Source: Plantago ovata
Taxonomy: Eukaryota; Streptophyta; Magnoliopsida; Lamiales; Plantaginaceae
Assembly: GCA_028274465.1 (NCBI GenBank)
Contig: CM051458.1
Span: forward strand, 33,492,692 to 33,556,691
Length of the DNA: 64,000 nt
Reading direction: 5' to 3'
This document shows positions 1-9,240 of this stretch, in pieces. Both the position numbers and the translations under genes were made by a program. Below the pieces are notes generated by a model. It made no database searches. It worked only from the letters and a program-made list of their open reading frames with translations, and was not told the origin of the DNA. Position 1 is the stretch's first letter. Each line of letters opens with the position of its first letter.

Positions 1-340
1 AATCTACCCAATAAAAAAGTTCAAAAAATTTGGCAATAAACTCCATATAAAACATGCAAGACAATCCTAGGATGAATGTAGTGAATGCAACCTAAAAACT
101 AAGAAAGCACTAAACGTGCAAATGCAAATGCAGACGGATAAACATGCAAGGTACTATACTCAACCTACCAATTCCAAGCTCTAAACCATCAATGGCAAGC
201 TCCAAACTAACAACATTAGTTCACTTAAATCCCATCCCCCATCATGAATTTAAAGCTAGTCCCTAGCAGTAACAAAATGAGGAAATAAGATGTGATACTA
301 GATGTTACCGCATGGTTTGGCCTCGGTCGGCTGAGTATGC
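1..340 (-). other. 3' non-coding part of T1
   Basis: No coding potential seen. The sequence matches the region following ORF2 in T2 (about 32545-32890) and T3 (about 44455-44760). This region is also shared with the Athila-like B units, where it continues through paired hairpins and a purine tract to the PPT. In T1 those later parts lie outside the window. Confidence 0.7.
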
Positions 341-373
341 TACTTGTAAGTTATTGGGATTGCTCCAGGAGCG

Positions 374-1168
374 TTATAGGTGATCATCAGGGCTTGTGGT
401 AGTTGCGGTAGTTCCATTAATAGATTGGATAGGGCCAACTCCTCCATCTGTATCATCATTGTCCCTATGGTCTCCATTGTCACTACTGTCATCACCATTG
501 TCAGCAGTAGAGTTGCATCGTCGAAGAGAATCTTCAAGATTGGCCGCCGCTGTTATGGAATCTTCCACCCGGTATCTCTCCAATAGGTTGTGAACTGTTG
601 AAGGGGAAAGAGCAGTGGTATCAGAGCCTCCCTCTCAAATGTTTTACACCCCGAGGAGGTTACATCAAGCTGCTCGGATACTCAGAGGTTGTCTTCCATT
701 TTTTCCAATGTCGACCACATTCTCTACGGTTGATGCCCCCGATGTCTATATGATGCTCCCTTTAGAGGCAGTCAAGGGGCACCCCTAAGAAGGGCCGGGT
801 GCCCATGTCATTATGTTTTGGAACCAAGCTAGCGATTCGGAACTTTCTCACCACTGTCAACTCAAGACTGAATCCGTTGTGGTGAGATCGTCCCAGTGCC
901 TTCCTATTCACTCGAACTCTGCAGTCCTTGTGATAGATTGCTGACGTAATAATTGTTTCTATCCCTTCGCTGGTGCATGAATAGGCATAGGAGTCCTTAC
1001 TCCAGGTAGATTCTCGCTCCTCCTCTTGGGTAAACCGCGACGTTGTTGCAAGAGCCCGTGGCTCGAACGCACCTCTAACGAGATCACTCTCCTTGACATG
1101 GTTGTAATCGATCCCCCTCCAATACTTCATAGCAGCCCAACGGGAGTGCTCCTCTCCCTTTGTGGCAT
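374..1168 (-). pseudogene. ORF2 remnant (type 1) of T1, unknown function
   Basis: The predicted ATG (1168-1166) lies 5 nt after the conserved AG of the leader intron, but its frame closes after 13 codons. Another frame is open from the intron through 762 (147 codons, containing MKYWRGIDYNHV and a C-terminal PFLGVPLDCL). A further open stretch (583-374) gives an acidic, D/N/S-rich tail ending SPDDHL. The same pieces occur, more damaged, in T2 and T3, so this was a real ORF now broken by frameshifts. I do not recognise the family. It occupies the slot where T4 has a different ORF2, and where Athila-type elements may carry env-like genes. Function unknown. Confidence 0.5.
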
Positions 1169-1173
1169 GGTTC

Positions 1174-1707
1174 CTACAAACAACAGTTAGTACCTCGTAT
1201 GACACAAAAATGACTCATGCATGTGCTAATGCAAGAACGAAACATATAAGTGATAAAATCAAGAATCGAACTCCACAAATCCTTATGTATAATTTAGCTA
1301 TTAACATACCAAAATAATTTCGACATGTACATATCGCTTTACGCTCGTGCTAGACAACCAACAACCTAAATAATAAGGCTCAATTCATACCATAGTAGCG
1401 AAAAATTCTAGCATCATAAATCCTCATACTCAACAATTATGCATTCTACCATCACATCCATCATTATTACATCAGTAAACATAATCATATGTATGGAATC
1501 GAAGAAAAAAGATACATTGCATAACAAGATAAAAACATCTAGTAGCAAAATTCCCAAATCAACAATTCAAGCATAATTGAGCATGCAATTGACAGTAAAT
1601 AACGCTTCTAATCACACAAACAACCTACCCATACATCATTTAAGCCTAATTGAAGCTCAAATCAGAAAACCCCCAAATTTGAAAAATTAGGGTTCATAAG
1701 AAGATAC
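1174..1707 (-). other. Predicted leader intron before ORF2 of T1 (534 bp)
   Basis: On the minus strand the donor is CAGATCTGAG|GTATCTT and the acceptor is TTTGTAG|GAACC followed by the ORF2 ATG. A TACTAAC branch-point-like motif lies just upstream of the acceptor. Equivalent donor and acceptor sites bound 543 bp in T2, 542 bp in T3 and 538 bp in T4. The interior is AT-rich and non-coding. Confidence 0.6.
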
Positions 1708-1940
1708 CTCAGATCTGGAAAACGAATGCACTAGAGTGAAAGTTGTTCGGATGAAAAGAAAGAGCAAGTAATGGGCTTCGATTGAAGCTATAGAACACTA
1801 AATTTGGCGGAGTAATCAAGGTTTTATGAAGATTTGAAGATATTTTCGCGTGTTTTGGTTTTTTGGGGAGTAAGAAGGGTGAAGAGATGAAGAAATGAGG
1901 AGAATGGGGGTTTCTCGCGTTTTTAAGCTCCAGAAGTCGT

Positions 1941-2050
1941 GGGACGAGTCGCCCCGTGCGGGGCAAATCGCCCCGCATGTGAGGCGAATCGCCCTGCGCG
2001 TCTAGAGAGCGCGGAGCTCTATGGACACGTGGGGCGATTCGCCCCCCACC
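1941..2050. repeat. GC-palindrome cluster, T1, between gag-pro and ORF2 leader
   Basis: At least four imperfect palindromes of the GGGGCGANTCGCCCC type. A CCCACCT/AGGTGGG hairpin with a 4-nt loop overlaps the right end (about 2046-2063). The cluster is much richer in GC and CpG than its flanks. Confidence 0.85.
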
Positions 2051-2253
2051 TCTCGAGGTGGGGAGACGAAACTTTGAAGGAAAATGCGGTTTTTAAGTCC
2101 CCGAAAACCCATTTTTCTCATAAAACCACTCGTAAAAGCCCACTCAAACATAACATAAGCACATACAACACAGAGACGAACAAATTCACGTATGAAAAGC
2201 AAATTGTTCAAGTATGAATGCATGCAAAAAAGCAGTAAAAAAACGATAAAAAC

Positions 2254-2271
2254 TCCGGGTTGCCTCCCGGA
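2254..2271 (-). other. Conserved hairpin after gag-pro, T1
   Basis: Perfect 6-bp arms TCCGGG and CCCGGA around a 6-nt loop, followed on the sense strand by a run of T. It lies about 45 bp past the gag-pro stop and is present in all four GP elements. Confidence 0.7.
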
Positions 2272-2314
2272 TAGCGCCATTGTTTAAAGTCTTTGACTCG
2301 ACTCCTGGTTGCGC

Positions 2315-4469
2315 CTAGCTCTTCTTCTTGAGGGTACTAGACTTTCCCTTCATGGATCTTCTCCTCATGCCACGAACCTGTGAATAAGAATGAACATAGA
2401 CAGCAAGACCACAGTAGTTAATAGTGTGAGAAGCATCGAAGCGATCAGGTGGGTCAGATATGGCTCGCAACACGTGTCGCTTGCCATCCACCTCAATGGT
2501 GCAAGTCCTTCGGTAGATGTCTATAATGGAGCATAGCTTGGTCAAGAATGTTCGCGCCAAGAGAACGACATCCCCCATCCCAGGTGTAGACTCCGGCATG
2601 ACTACAAAATTGGTGTATACAGAAGCTTCACCAATCTTGACTAATACATTCTTCACAACGCCTTTGGGTCTCACAAAGGATCCATCCTCCAGTTGCACAA
2701 TAGCCTTATGCTCAGATAGTTTTCCAAGGCTACTCTTCTCAAACACATTAATAGGGAGCACATTAGAGTAAGATCCCGTGTCTAGTGTAGCACGAACATC
2801 TTCAAGTTCACCAATCCGGACCTTAACATCGAAACTTTGAGGGAGTGGCTCGGGATCCTCTTGCTCCTCTTCACTCTCGTCAGAACCAAGGTCCTTCTCT
2901 TCTTCCTTGGCTAGTTGAGGTTCTTCTTGCAACACTCGCACCTAGCAACCTTCTTGATGGTGATTTTGACAGGTAGATCACCCACCAAGGTAATGGACAT
3001 CGACTTCTCAGTGTTGCTTGGTAGCTTGCCTTGCTCCCTACTTGCTCCTCGGTCGATCAACTCTTGCATCTTTTGATGGGCAAGCCTAGTGCTCTCTTCC
3101 AATCGATCAAGCCTCGCCTTAGTCTTCTCAGAATCTTCTTCATAACGTTTGAGAAAACTTTGGGTGTGATCAACCATCTTTTGCAAGTTCTCCATCAGTT
3201 GAGCTGACTTCGACTTCGGTTGCTCTTTCGGAGCGGGGTTTTCACAGTGGTCATTACCATAGTTAAGCCTACTACGGTCTTAGTTAGGTCCATAAGTTTG
3301 GCTAGTCGGTGCGTATCCTTGATTGTTTCAGAATCCTCTTCTCCAAAATCCACCTCGAGGATTCCTACCATCTTGTCCGTAGCTAGCTTCTTGAGTACCA
3401 AATTCCGTAGCAAAGGCTTCCTCTTCACCTCCTTGAACCCAGTTGCCATCATCATATGCGAGCCCCGATCTACACATATGAGCTCCATGCCCATAGTTCT
3501 TGCATATTCGGCAAACTTCGTTCGAAACAGCTATTCCAGTGGCGCTCTTGAGGACTTGCTTCAATTCGTTGGTAAAGCACTCGAATTGATCCCCATTCCC
3601 CCTATACATAGGGGCTTCTTGAGTAGGTGGAGCTTCAGGTCCACGTCTCCTAACCATTGTCCTTGGATCATTGAACTGCGAACCCTTAGCAAGCCTTTCG
3701 AAAACTGCCCAGACGGCTTCTGCGGTTTCCTCCCAAATATTGCCACGGCATTGGAAGTCCACCATTGTTGGTTCTCAAAGGTTAGTCCATTGTAGAAGTG
3801 TTGGACTAGGTCAGAAAGCTCAAAACCATGGTGAGGGCACTTGTTCATGAGGTCTTGGAACCTCTCAAATGTGGTGTAGATGGTCTCATCATAGTCTTGT
3901 TTGAATCCATTGATTTGCGCCTTTAGCGCGGTAGTCAAGGTGTGAGGGAAGTATTTCTCCATGAAAGCTGAAAAAACCTTTTCCCAAGTGTCCAGCGAAT
4001 CCGCTGGTAGAGAACTCAACCATGACTTGGCTCAGTCGCCAAGTCCCATAGCAAAAACCTTCATTCTCAACTCGTCCGTTGTTATTTCAGCTCCGGGTCG
4101 TGGGAGTTGGTTGACGAAATCATCGATATCGTGCAAGTACCCCATCATATCTTCCCTTGCTAAGCCATAGAACCTCGGAAGTTGTTGGAACGCGTGGTTC
4201 TTGATTTCCAGATCTCGAGTTGAAGACGAAAGAACAATCGCCGGTCCCCTTATACGATCCTTGGAGGGTTGAACCCATGCTTTCAGTGGTCTAGCTTCTT
4301 CCATTCCGTCGATTTCCTTGAAAAGACTGTGTAGAGATTCAGAGAAATAGGTATCCTCTATTTCCTCTAGTGCACGCCTTTGAAGTAGTCACCTTCTTTG
4401 GTGGTAGACTCTGTCGATCTCAGCAATTTAATCAACAAGCGGTGTTCCTCTAGATCGTGTATGTGGCAT
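2315..4469 (-). pseudogene. gag-protease pseudogene of T1
   Basis: Starts MPHTRSRGTP-like at 4469 and ends at the same point as the intact T4 protein. Recognisable parts in order: Athila-type Gag core (FMEKYFPHTLTTALKAQI), a CX2CX4HX4C knuckle (CRICKNYGHGAHMC), a charged coiled-coil-like stretch, and a retropepsin motif (LDTGSYSN, later LLARTFL). The frame is broken several times: separate open stretches lie at 4304-4032, 4019-3561, 3765-3328, 3494-3195, 3195-2911 and 2941-2315. Gag would form the particle and the protease would process it. This copy cannot encode either whole. No RT or integrase follows. Confidence 0.85.
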
Positions 4470-4585
4470 ACACTATCTGTAACAAACTAGGAAAGGAGTA
4501 TCAGAGAGAGATTAAATAGGAAAACTAAAACTACTAGAACTAGGAATTGAATGCTGAAAATATAAAAAAGCTAAACAGAAAAAAG

Positions 4586-5004
4586 CGAGGAGGAGGAGGA
4601 CGCATACCAGCTTGTGACTCGTAAGAGGCGTCGTAGTGAAGACGACGACTTCATTGATGACAGGACCGAGGAGGAAGGCGGCCCTTCTAATCATGGGGTG
4701 TCTGCGGAGTTGATAACTTTAGCCGCTCAAGTACACGGCAGAAATTACGGGGCGGTCAATGTAGTGCCTCCAGCTGACATAAGGATCCAGGATATGGATG
4801 ACACAGAGCGACCCGACCTGGCTCTGTCCTTATACGAGGAGGGCGATCACTCCGTGCAGCGCGGCAAGGAGCCCATTCCTATAGATAGCGATGAGAGTGG
4901 TGACGAGAGCGATGATGATGATGACGCTACGTCTCCTCGAACTACTCCACCACCGAAGAGGGTTGGGTTCCCTCCCAGATTGTTCGTCAGACCATAGTTA
5001 CCGA
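4586..5004 (+). pseudogene. H, 5' segment: acidic N-terminal part of a gypsy-type transposon ORF
   Basis: Open from 4614 to 4997 and rich in charged residues: an RKRRRSEDDD patch near the start and a run of D/E/S (DSDESGDESDDDDD) near the end. The frame that joins H past the ACCGA duplication into 40446 differs from this frame, so a frameshift lies in about 4930-4980. H continues at 40446 because the 5005-40445 insertion has identical ACCGA on both sides. The true start is unknown, since the left edge is an abrupt junction with T1 at 4585. Confidence 0.6.
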
Positions 5005-5401
5005 TGATGAACCAGAATTTGTCGGATTCAAATTAATCAAATAAATTTGTTTTTAGCCAAAGGCAATTCACAACTACAAAGAAAACCGTAGTGCAGCAGT
5101 AAAGTAACCTCGAGTGTCGATCTCTAAGGACTATAACTAGCTTTATCTAATCTAACTTAAACTATAAATCAACAAACGACTTACCGCAGATTTTTCTTAT
5201 CAAGATAATGGAAGTTAGTGATAGTATGATCATTCAAAGCATAGTGGGTTAATAATCATGCATGAAGTACCCGATCGTTTTGCATAGAGATCTTTGATCA
5301 TGAATTGTCCAATGTGTTCCATTTTATTCACCACTACGAAGATAGAGGGCTTAGATAGATCAAGGAAATAAAGCAATAACTCAAAGTCTGATTCGCATTA
5401 C

Positions 5402-6587
5402 TGATGAACGTTGGATTGTCGGATTCCAACTAATCAAATAAATTTGTATTTAGCCAAAGGAAATTCACAACTACAACGAAAACCGTAGTGTAGCAGTAGA
5501 ATAACCTCGAGTGTCGATCTCTAAGGACTATAACTAGCTTTATCTAATCTAACTTAAGAATATAAAATCAACGGACGTCTTAGCAAAGGTTTTTCTTAAC
5601 AGATAATGGAGATTGGTGATAGTATGGTCATTCAAAGAAAAACAGGTTAATAATCATGCGTAAATTCCTCGGTTTTGCATGGAGATCTTTGATCAATGAA
5701 TTGTCCAGTTGTGTTCCGTAATTATTCAACACTACGAAGATATAGATTTAGATAGATCAAAGAAATACAGCAATAACTCAGAGTATAATGCGCGATATAG
5801 CCATTAGCATAATTATTAACCCTCCGTTGAGAAATCACATACTATCACCAACGAGAAGTTTAGCTACTCATAGTTGTCATGCAATAAACAGAAATCATAG
5901 CACGAATGAATGAAAACATGATGAAAGATATATAAATATAAATATAAAAACTTTAAGATACAATGTTACCGAAGGTTGTCAATCTCCGAAGAATCGTGAT
6001 CTTACAAGCTCCAAACTGCTAAGAAAAAGTACCTCCTAAGCTAAGAACCCCCAGAACAGGCTCTGGAGAATTCCTACCTAAACCTACTGAGAAAGGTGAG
6101 AGAAAAGGTCTGGAAAAGTATGAAAAATGGAGAAAAATGGAGAAAAAGTCTAGGCATTCGAATTGTGTGGGGCGAAGGGCCCCAATCGCCTGGTGTGGGG
6201 CGATTCGCCCCACGTCCCGGGCGACTCGCCCGGGATTGTTTTCGGCCCAAAACGCATTTTCGACGCGTTTTTGGATTTCTTCCCCTTTTCGGACTCGGTT
6301 TCTGCCTTCTAGTGACCTTTTAGCCTTCAGACTCGACCCCTAGACTTCAAATCCTATCTGGAATCTTTCAGATACTCCAATTAGACTTCTGGAACACCAA
6401 TTCCTTGTCTACTTCAATATAATTGCCCGGAAAACCTCGTTTTTCAACCAAAACCTGTAAAATACTAACTAAAGGGAAACGTGAAACTATTCTAATAAAA
6501 TGCACTAAAATATAGCTAAATTAACATAGAGGGTAGCTAAAATAGGTGAAAAAGACTCAAATGAAGGTGTAAAATACACATTCATCA
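5402..6587 (-). mobile_element. S: solo LTR of the GP/Athila group
   Basis: An 1,186-bp LTR with ends TGATGAACG and TTCATCA, flanked by ATTAC on both sides (5397-5401 and 6588-6592). It has no internal region, PBS or PPT, so it is a recombination relic of a complete insertion. It lies inside the homologous LTR of B in the same orientation and contains a four-unit GC-palindrome cluster at 6167-6234. Confidence 0.92.
6167..6234. repeat. GC-palindrome cluster, solo LTR S
   Basis: Units of the GGGGCGATTCGCCCC and CCCGGGCGACTCGCCCGGG types, in the promoter-side position seen in all related LTRs. Confidence 0.85.
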
Positions 6588-6960
6588 ATTACCGCCATCA
6601 TGCATAATTAAGAAACCTCGCTATGAAATCACATACTATCACCAACGATAGATTTAGCTACTCATAGATGTCATGCAATCAACAGAATTCATAGCAAGAT
6701 TGAATGAAAACATGTTGAAAGATATATAAATATAAATAGAAAAATCGTGAGATACAATGTTACCGAAGGTTGTCAATCTCCGAAGAATCGCGATCTCACA
6801 AGCTCCAAATCGATAACAAAAAGTGTCTCCTATGCTAAGAATTCCGAGAACAGGCTCTGGAGAATTCCTACCTAAAGCTAATGAGAAAGGTATGAAAAAA
6901 GGTCTGAGAAAGTATGAAAAAACGTAGAGAAACAGCAACTATATATAGGGGTTCGGCAAG

Positions 6961-7035
6961 TGTGGGGCGAGTCGCCCCACACACCGAGCGAATCGCCTAG
7001 TGGGGGCGAATCGCCTCACATCCCGGGCGATTGCG
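6961..7035. repeat. GC-palindrome cluster, B left LTR
   Basis: Four degenerate units next to the TATATATAG box (about 6940-6950). It is the same cluster as in the central LTR (14871-14952), but with more substitutions. Confidence 0.8.
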
Positions 7036-7964
7036 AGAGACGCGTTTTTGGATCTCTTTTCCTTTTCGGACTCTGTTTTTGCCTTCTAGTGACCTTTTAG
7101 CCATCAGACTCGACCCCTAGACTTCAAATCCCATCCGAAATCTTCTAGATACTCCAAAAATGTCCTCGTAACACCAATTCTTCGTTCTCTTCAATATAAT
7201 TGCCCGGAAAACCACGTTTTTAACCTAAGACCTGTAAAATGCAAACTAAAGAGAAACGTGACACTATTCTAATAAAATGCACTATAATATAGCTAAATTA
7301 ACATAGAGGATAGCAAAAATAGGTGAAAAAAGACTCGAATGAAGGTGTAAAATACACGTTCATCAAACTTCCCAAACCGAACCTTTGCTTGTCCTCAAGC
7401 AACTAAGCTAGACTCGAATGCAAAAAAAAAAATGCAACACAAAAAATGGAGTCTCATGCCAAATGAAATGAACTAATCTATTGAATCTATCAAAAAACAT
7501 ATGAACAAAAACCATACAAATCATAACATGGATATAGGTTGAAGAATGCCTCGATTGACCCATACACATTCACATAAGCACTTATTTCAAACAAGATAGT
7601 CTCTCGTAACATTCTCTACCTGGACCTGGTCAGTGACGACGTAATGAAACATGTTAAAATACGAATGGTTGTCCCGTGCCTATGAAACTGAGGACTTACT
7701 ACTGTTCACCAAGTTAAAACTTTTCCTCAAAGAGGTCGAACCAATACTGGCTCTCATCAAACGAAGGAGGGTTCCCTAAAAAGATAACACTCCCCTATTC
7801 TACCCATATCTCAAGCAAAGCCTTAAGCTATTCACCACTTCCTGAATGGCAGGACGAGGGTGGTCTAGAACAGATGACACTCAAAAAAACAAAAGACAAA
7901 AATTACAACTCGATTACGAACATTACAAGAATTGAAAAATAAGACGAACACTTTGCTAAACTGC

Positions 7965-8105
7965 TTTTTGGATTTTTTGGACCCTTCCTTGCTTTTTTGG
8001 GGTCTTTTCTTTTCTTTTTTTTTTTTCTTTTTTTTTCTTTTCCAGTTTTTTTTTCTTTTTTTCCTGGAATTTTTCTTCTTCTTTTTTTTTTCAATTTTTT
8101 TTAGC
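7965..8105 (-). repeat. Purine-rich (A/G) low-complexity tract, B unit 1
   Basis: On the sense strand this is almost pure A with scattered G, interrupted by an ATTCCAGGAAAA motif. The same tract, including that interruption, recurs at about 15900-16045, 33371-33480, 43860-44000 and 54628-54730, so it is part of the elements rather than random slippage. Confidence 0.75.
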
Positions 8106-8156
8106 CAGCAGTAGCACAACGAAAAGAAATTAGAATGACACACAAACGACCTCCCA

Positions 8157-8290
8157 AACCTATTCGAAAGAATAGGTTGGAGTACAAAATTTACGAAAAA
8201 GAAAACAAACTCACAACACACACTCAAAAATCTAAAACAAGTCTAATGATAGCGTAACCCCCTCCCCAAACCTATTCGAAAGAATAGGTT
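8157..8290 (-). other. Paired hairpins in the 3' region, B unit 1
   Basis: Two copies (8157-8178 and 8269-8290) of a perfect 9-bp inverted repeat, AACCTATTC and GAATAGGTT, around a 4-nt loop, starting 112 bp apart. Each is followed in sense by a PPT-like GGTTTGGG stretch. Equivalent pairs occur in every 3' region of this family in the window. Confidence 0.85.
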
Positions 8291-8980
8291 GCAAACAAAG
8301 GATCACACAATCTCACACTACCTCCTTCCTAGGCATTTAGCAATCTCAAAGCAAGGTGAAGACCTGTTGCCTCTTAGGTACATAATTACTCGGGAAAACG
8401 ACCATAAGATCCTAACATGCATCATCCTATTATAAAGGCCTTCGTGAACCGTAGTAGAGAAAACACCACTAAGTGATGTCGAGACCACCAAGTTTAACTA
8501 AGTGCAAACATAAATGTGACAAGCCAAGCGAGAAAAACCTCAAACAAATTCATAGAGATGAAACATATGATTAATGTCATAATTAGTTAATCTACCCAGT
8601 AAAAAAGTTCAAAATATTTGGCAATAAACTCCACACAAAAACATGCAAGACTATACTAGGATGAATGTAGAGTGTATGCAACTAAATACTAAGAAAGCGG
8701 TAAACGTGCAAATGCAAATGCAAACAAAAGATTTCACGAGTTTATCATAAGCAAGACAAGTATAGAGATAGCCAGCGATAACCCCCCCCCCCAAACCTGA
8801 ACGTCGTCGCCCGTCCCGAACGTTGAAAGTGGATTTAAGGTGACAGCTAGTACTTGTATAAGTGACCTATATTACTCAATCAAACTCGTGAGAAAACAAA
8901 ACGGGTGATAAACGAGGTAAAAAGATCGATGATTTAGATTAATAGGAGAAAATTGGATTTCTGAACGAAAATCCAGATCT

Positions 8981-9128
8981 CCGGGTTTACTGGATGCCCG
9001 GGGCGAACCGTCCCACGTGGGAGGCGATTCGCCTGGGGTTTCCAGTAAACCCCAGGTTCTCTGGTCGTGCCAGGCGAATCGCCCCATGTGGGGGGCGGTT
9101 CGCCCGGCACCTCCAGACTCCTGGAGTT
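8981..9128. repeat. Dense palindrome cluster after pol, B unit 1
   Basis: Four GC units (8998-9110) mixed with other inverted repeats: GGGTTTACTGGA (8983-8994) pairs with TCCAGTAAACCC (9041-9052); CCTGGGGTTT (9032-9041) pairs with AAACCCCAGG (9047-9056); CTCCAG/CTGGAG lies near 9112-9127. The first two stems use overlapping bases and so exclude each other. Confidence 0.8.
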
Positions 9129-9240
9129 GTCCGGTTCCTTCCTAAAATTCTAAATTATCATCTAGAGACCTATTTTGTCACCAAAAACATATGGAAATAT
9201 AAAAAACAACACAATGATATGCTCAAAACAACACAACTCA

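Larger units (their letters stand above)
1..4585 (-). mobile_element. T1: 5'-truncated gag-protease (GP family) LTR retrotransposon
   Basis: Minus-strand element that matches T2, T3 and T4 in order: gag-pro (4469 to 2315), a hairpin, a GC-palindrome cluster, a spliced-leader-like intron, ORF2 remnants and the start of the shared 3' non-coding region. Its 3' LTR would lie left of base 1, outside the window. Homology on the right stops at about 4585, some 20 bp before the PBS and 5' LTR should begin (compare T3 at 57661-57698); sequence H starts there instead. No TSD can be assigned, so the junction looks like a deletion or illegitimate recombination. No RT or integrase is present, as in the other GP copies. 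Confidence 0.85.
5005..7365 (-). repeat. B left (3') LTR, split by solo LTR S
   Basis: 5005-5401 plus 6593-7365, about 1,170 bp once S and one copy of the ATTAC duplication are removed. The inner edge TTCATCA (7359-7365) is followed by the PPT complement. The LTR carries a GC-palindrome cluster (6961-7035) next to the TATA box on the sense strand. Confidence 0.9.
7366..9240 (-). other. B unit 1: 3' non-coding region and PPT
   Basis: No real ORF; lysine- or phenylalanine-rich frames here are translations of a purine tract. In sense order it holds a GC-palindrome cluster (9110-8981), a G-run (sense strand of the C-run near 8771-8781), paired hairpins (8290-8157), a purine-rich tract (about 8105-7965), and the PPT directly abutting the LTR at 7366-7385 (sense AAGGTTCGGTTTGGGAAG). 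From about 8720 to the LTR the sequence is shared with GP elements, so they carry the same 3' module. Confidence 0.75.

Noticed and set aside
7865-8227. Lysine-rich or phenylalanine-rich ORFs here and at 15815-16085, 33333-33603, 43816-44036 and 54483-54853
   Set aside because: They are translations of the purine tract in the 3' module, on either strand. No domain, no conserved start, and length varies with the tract.
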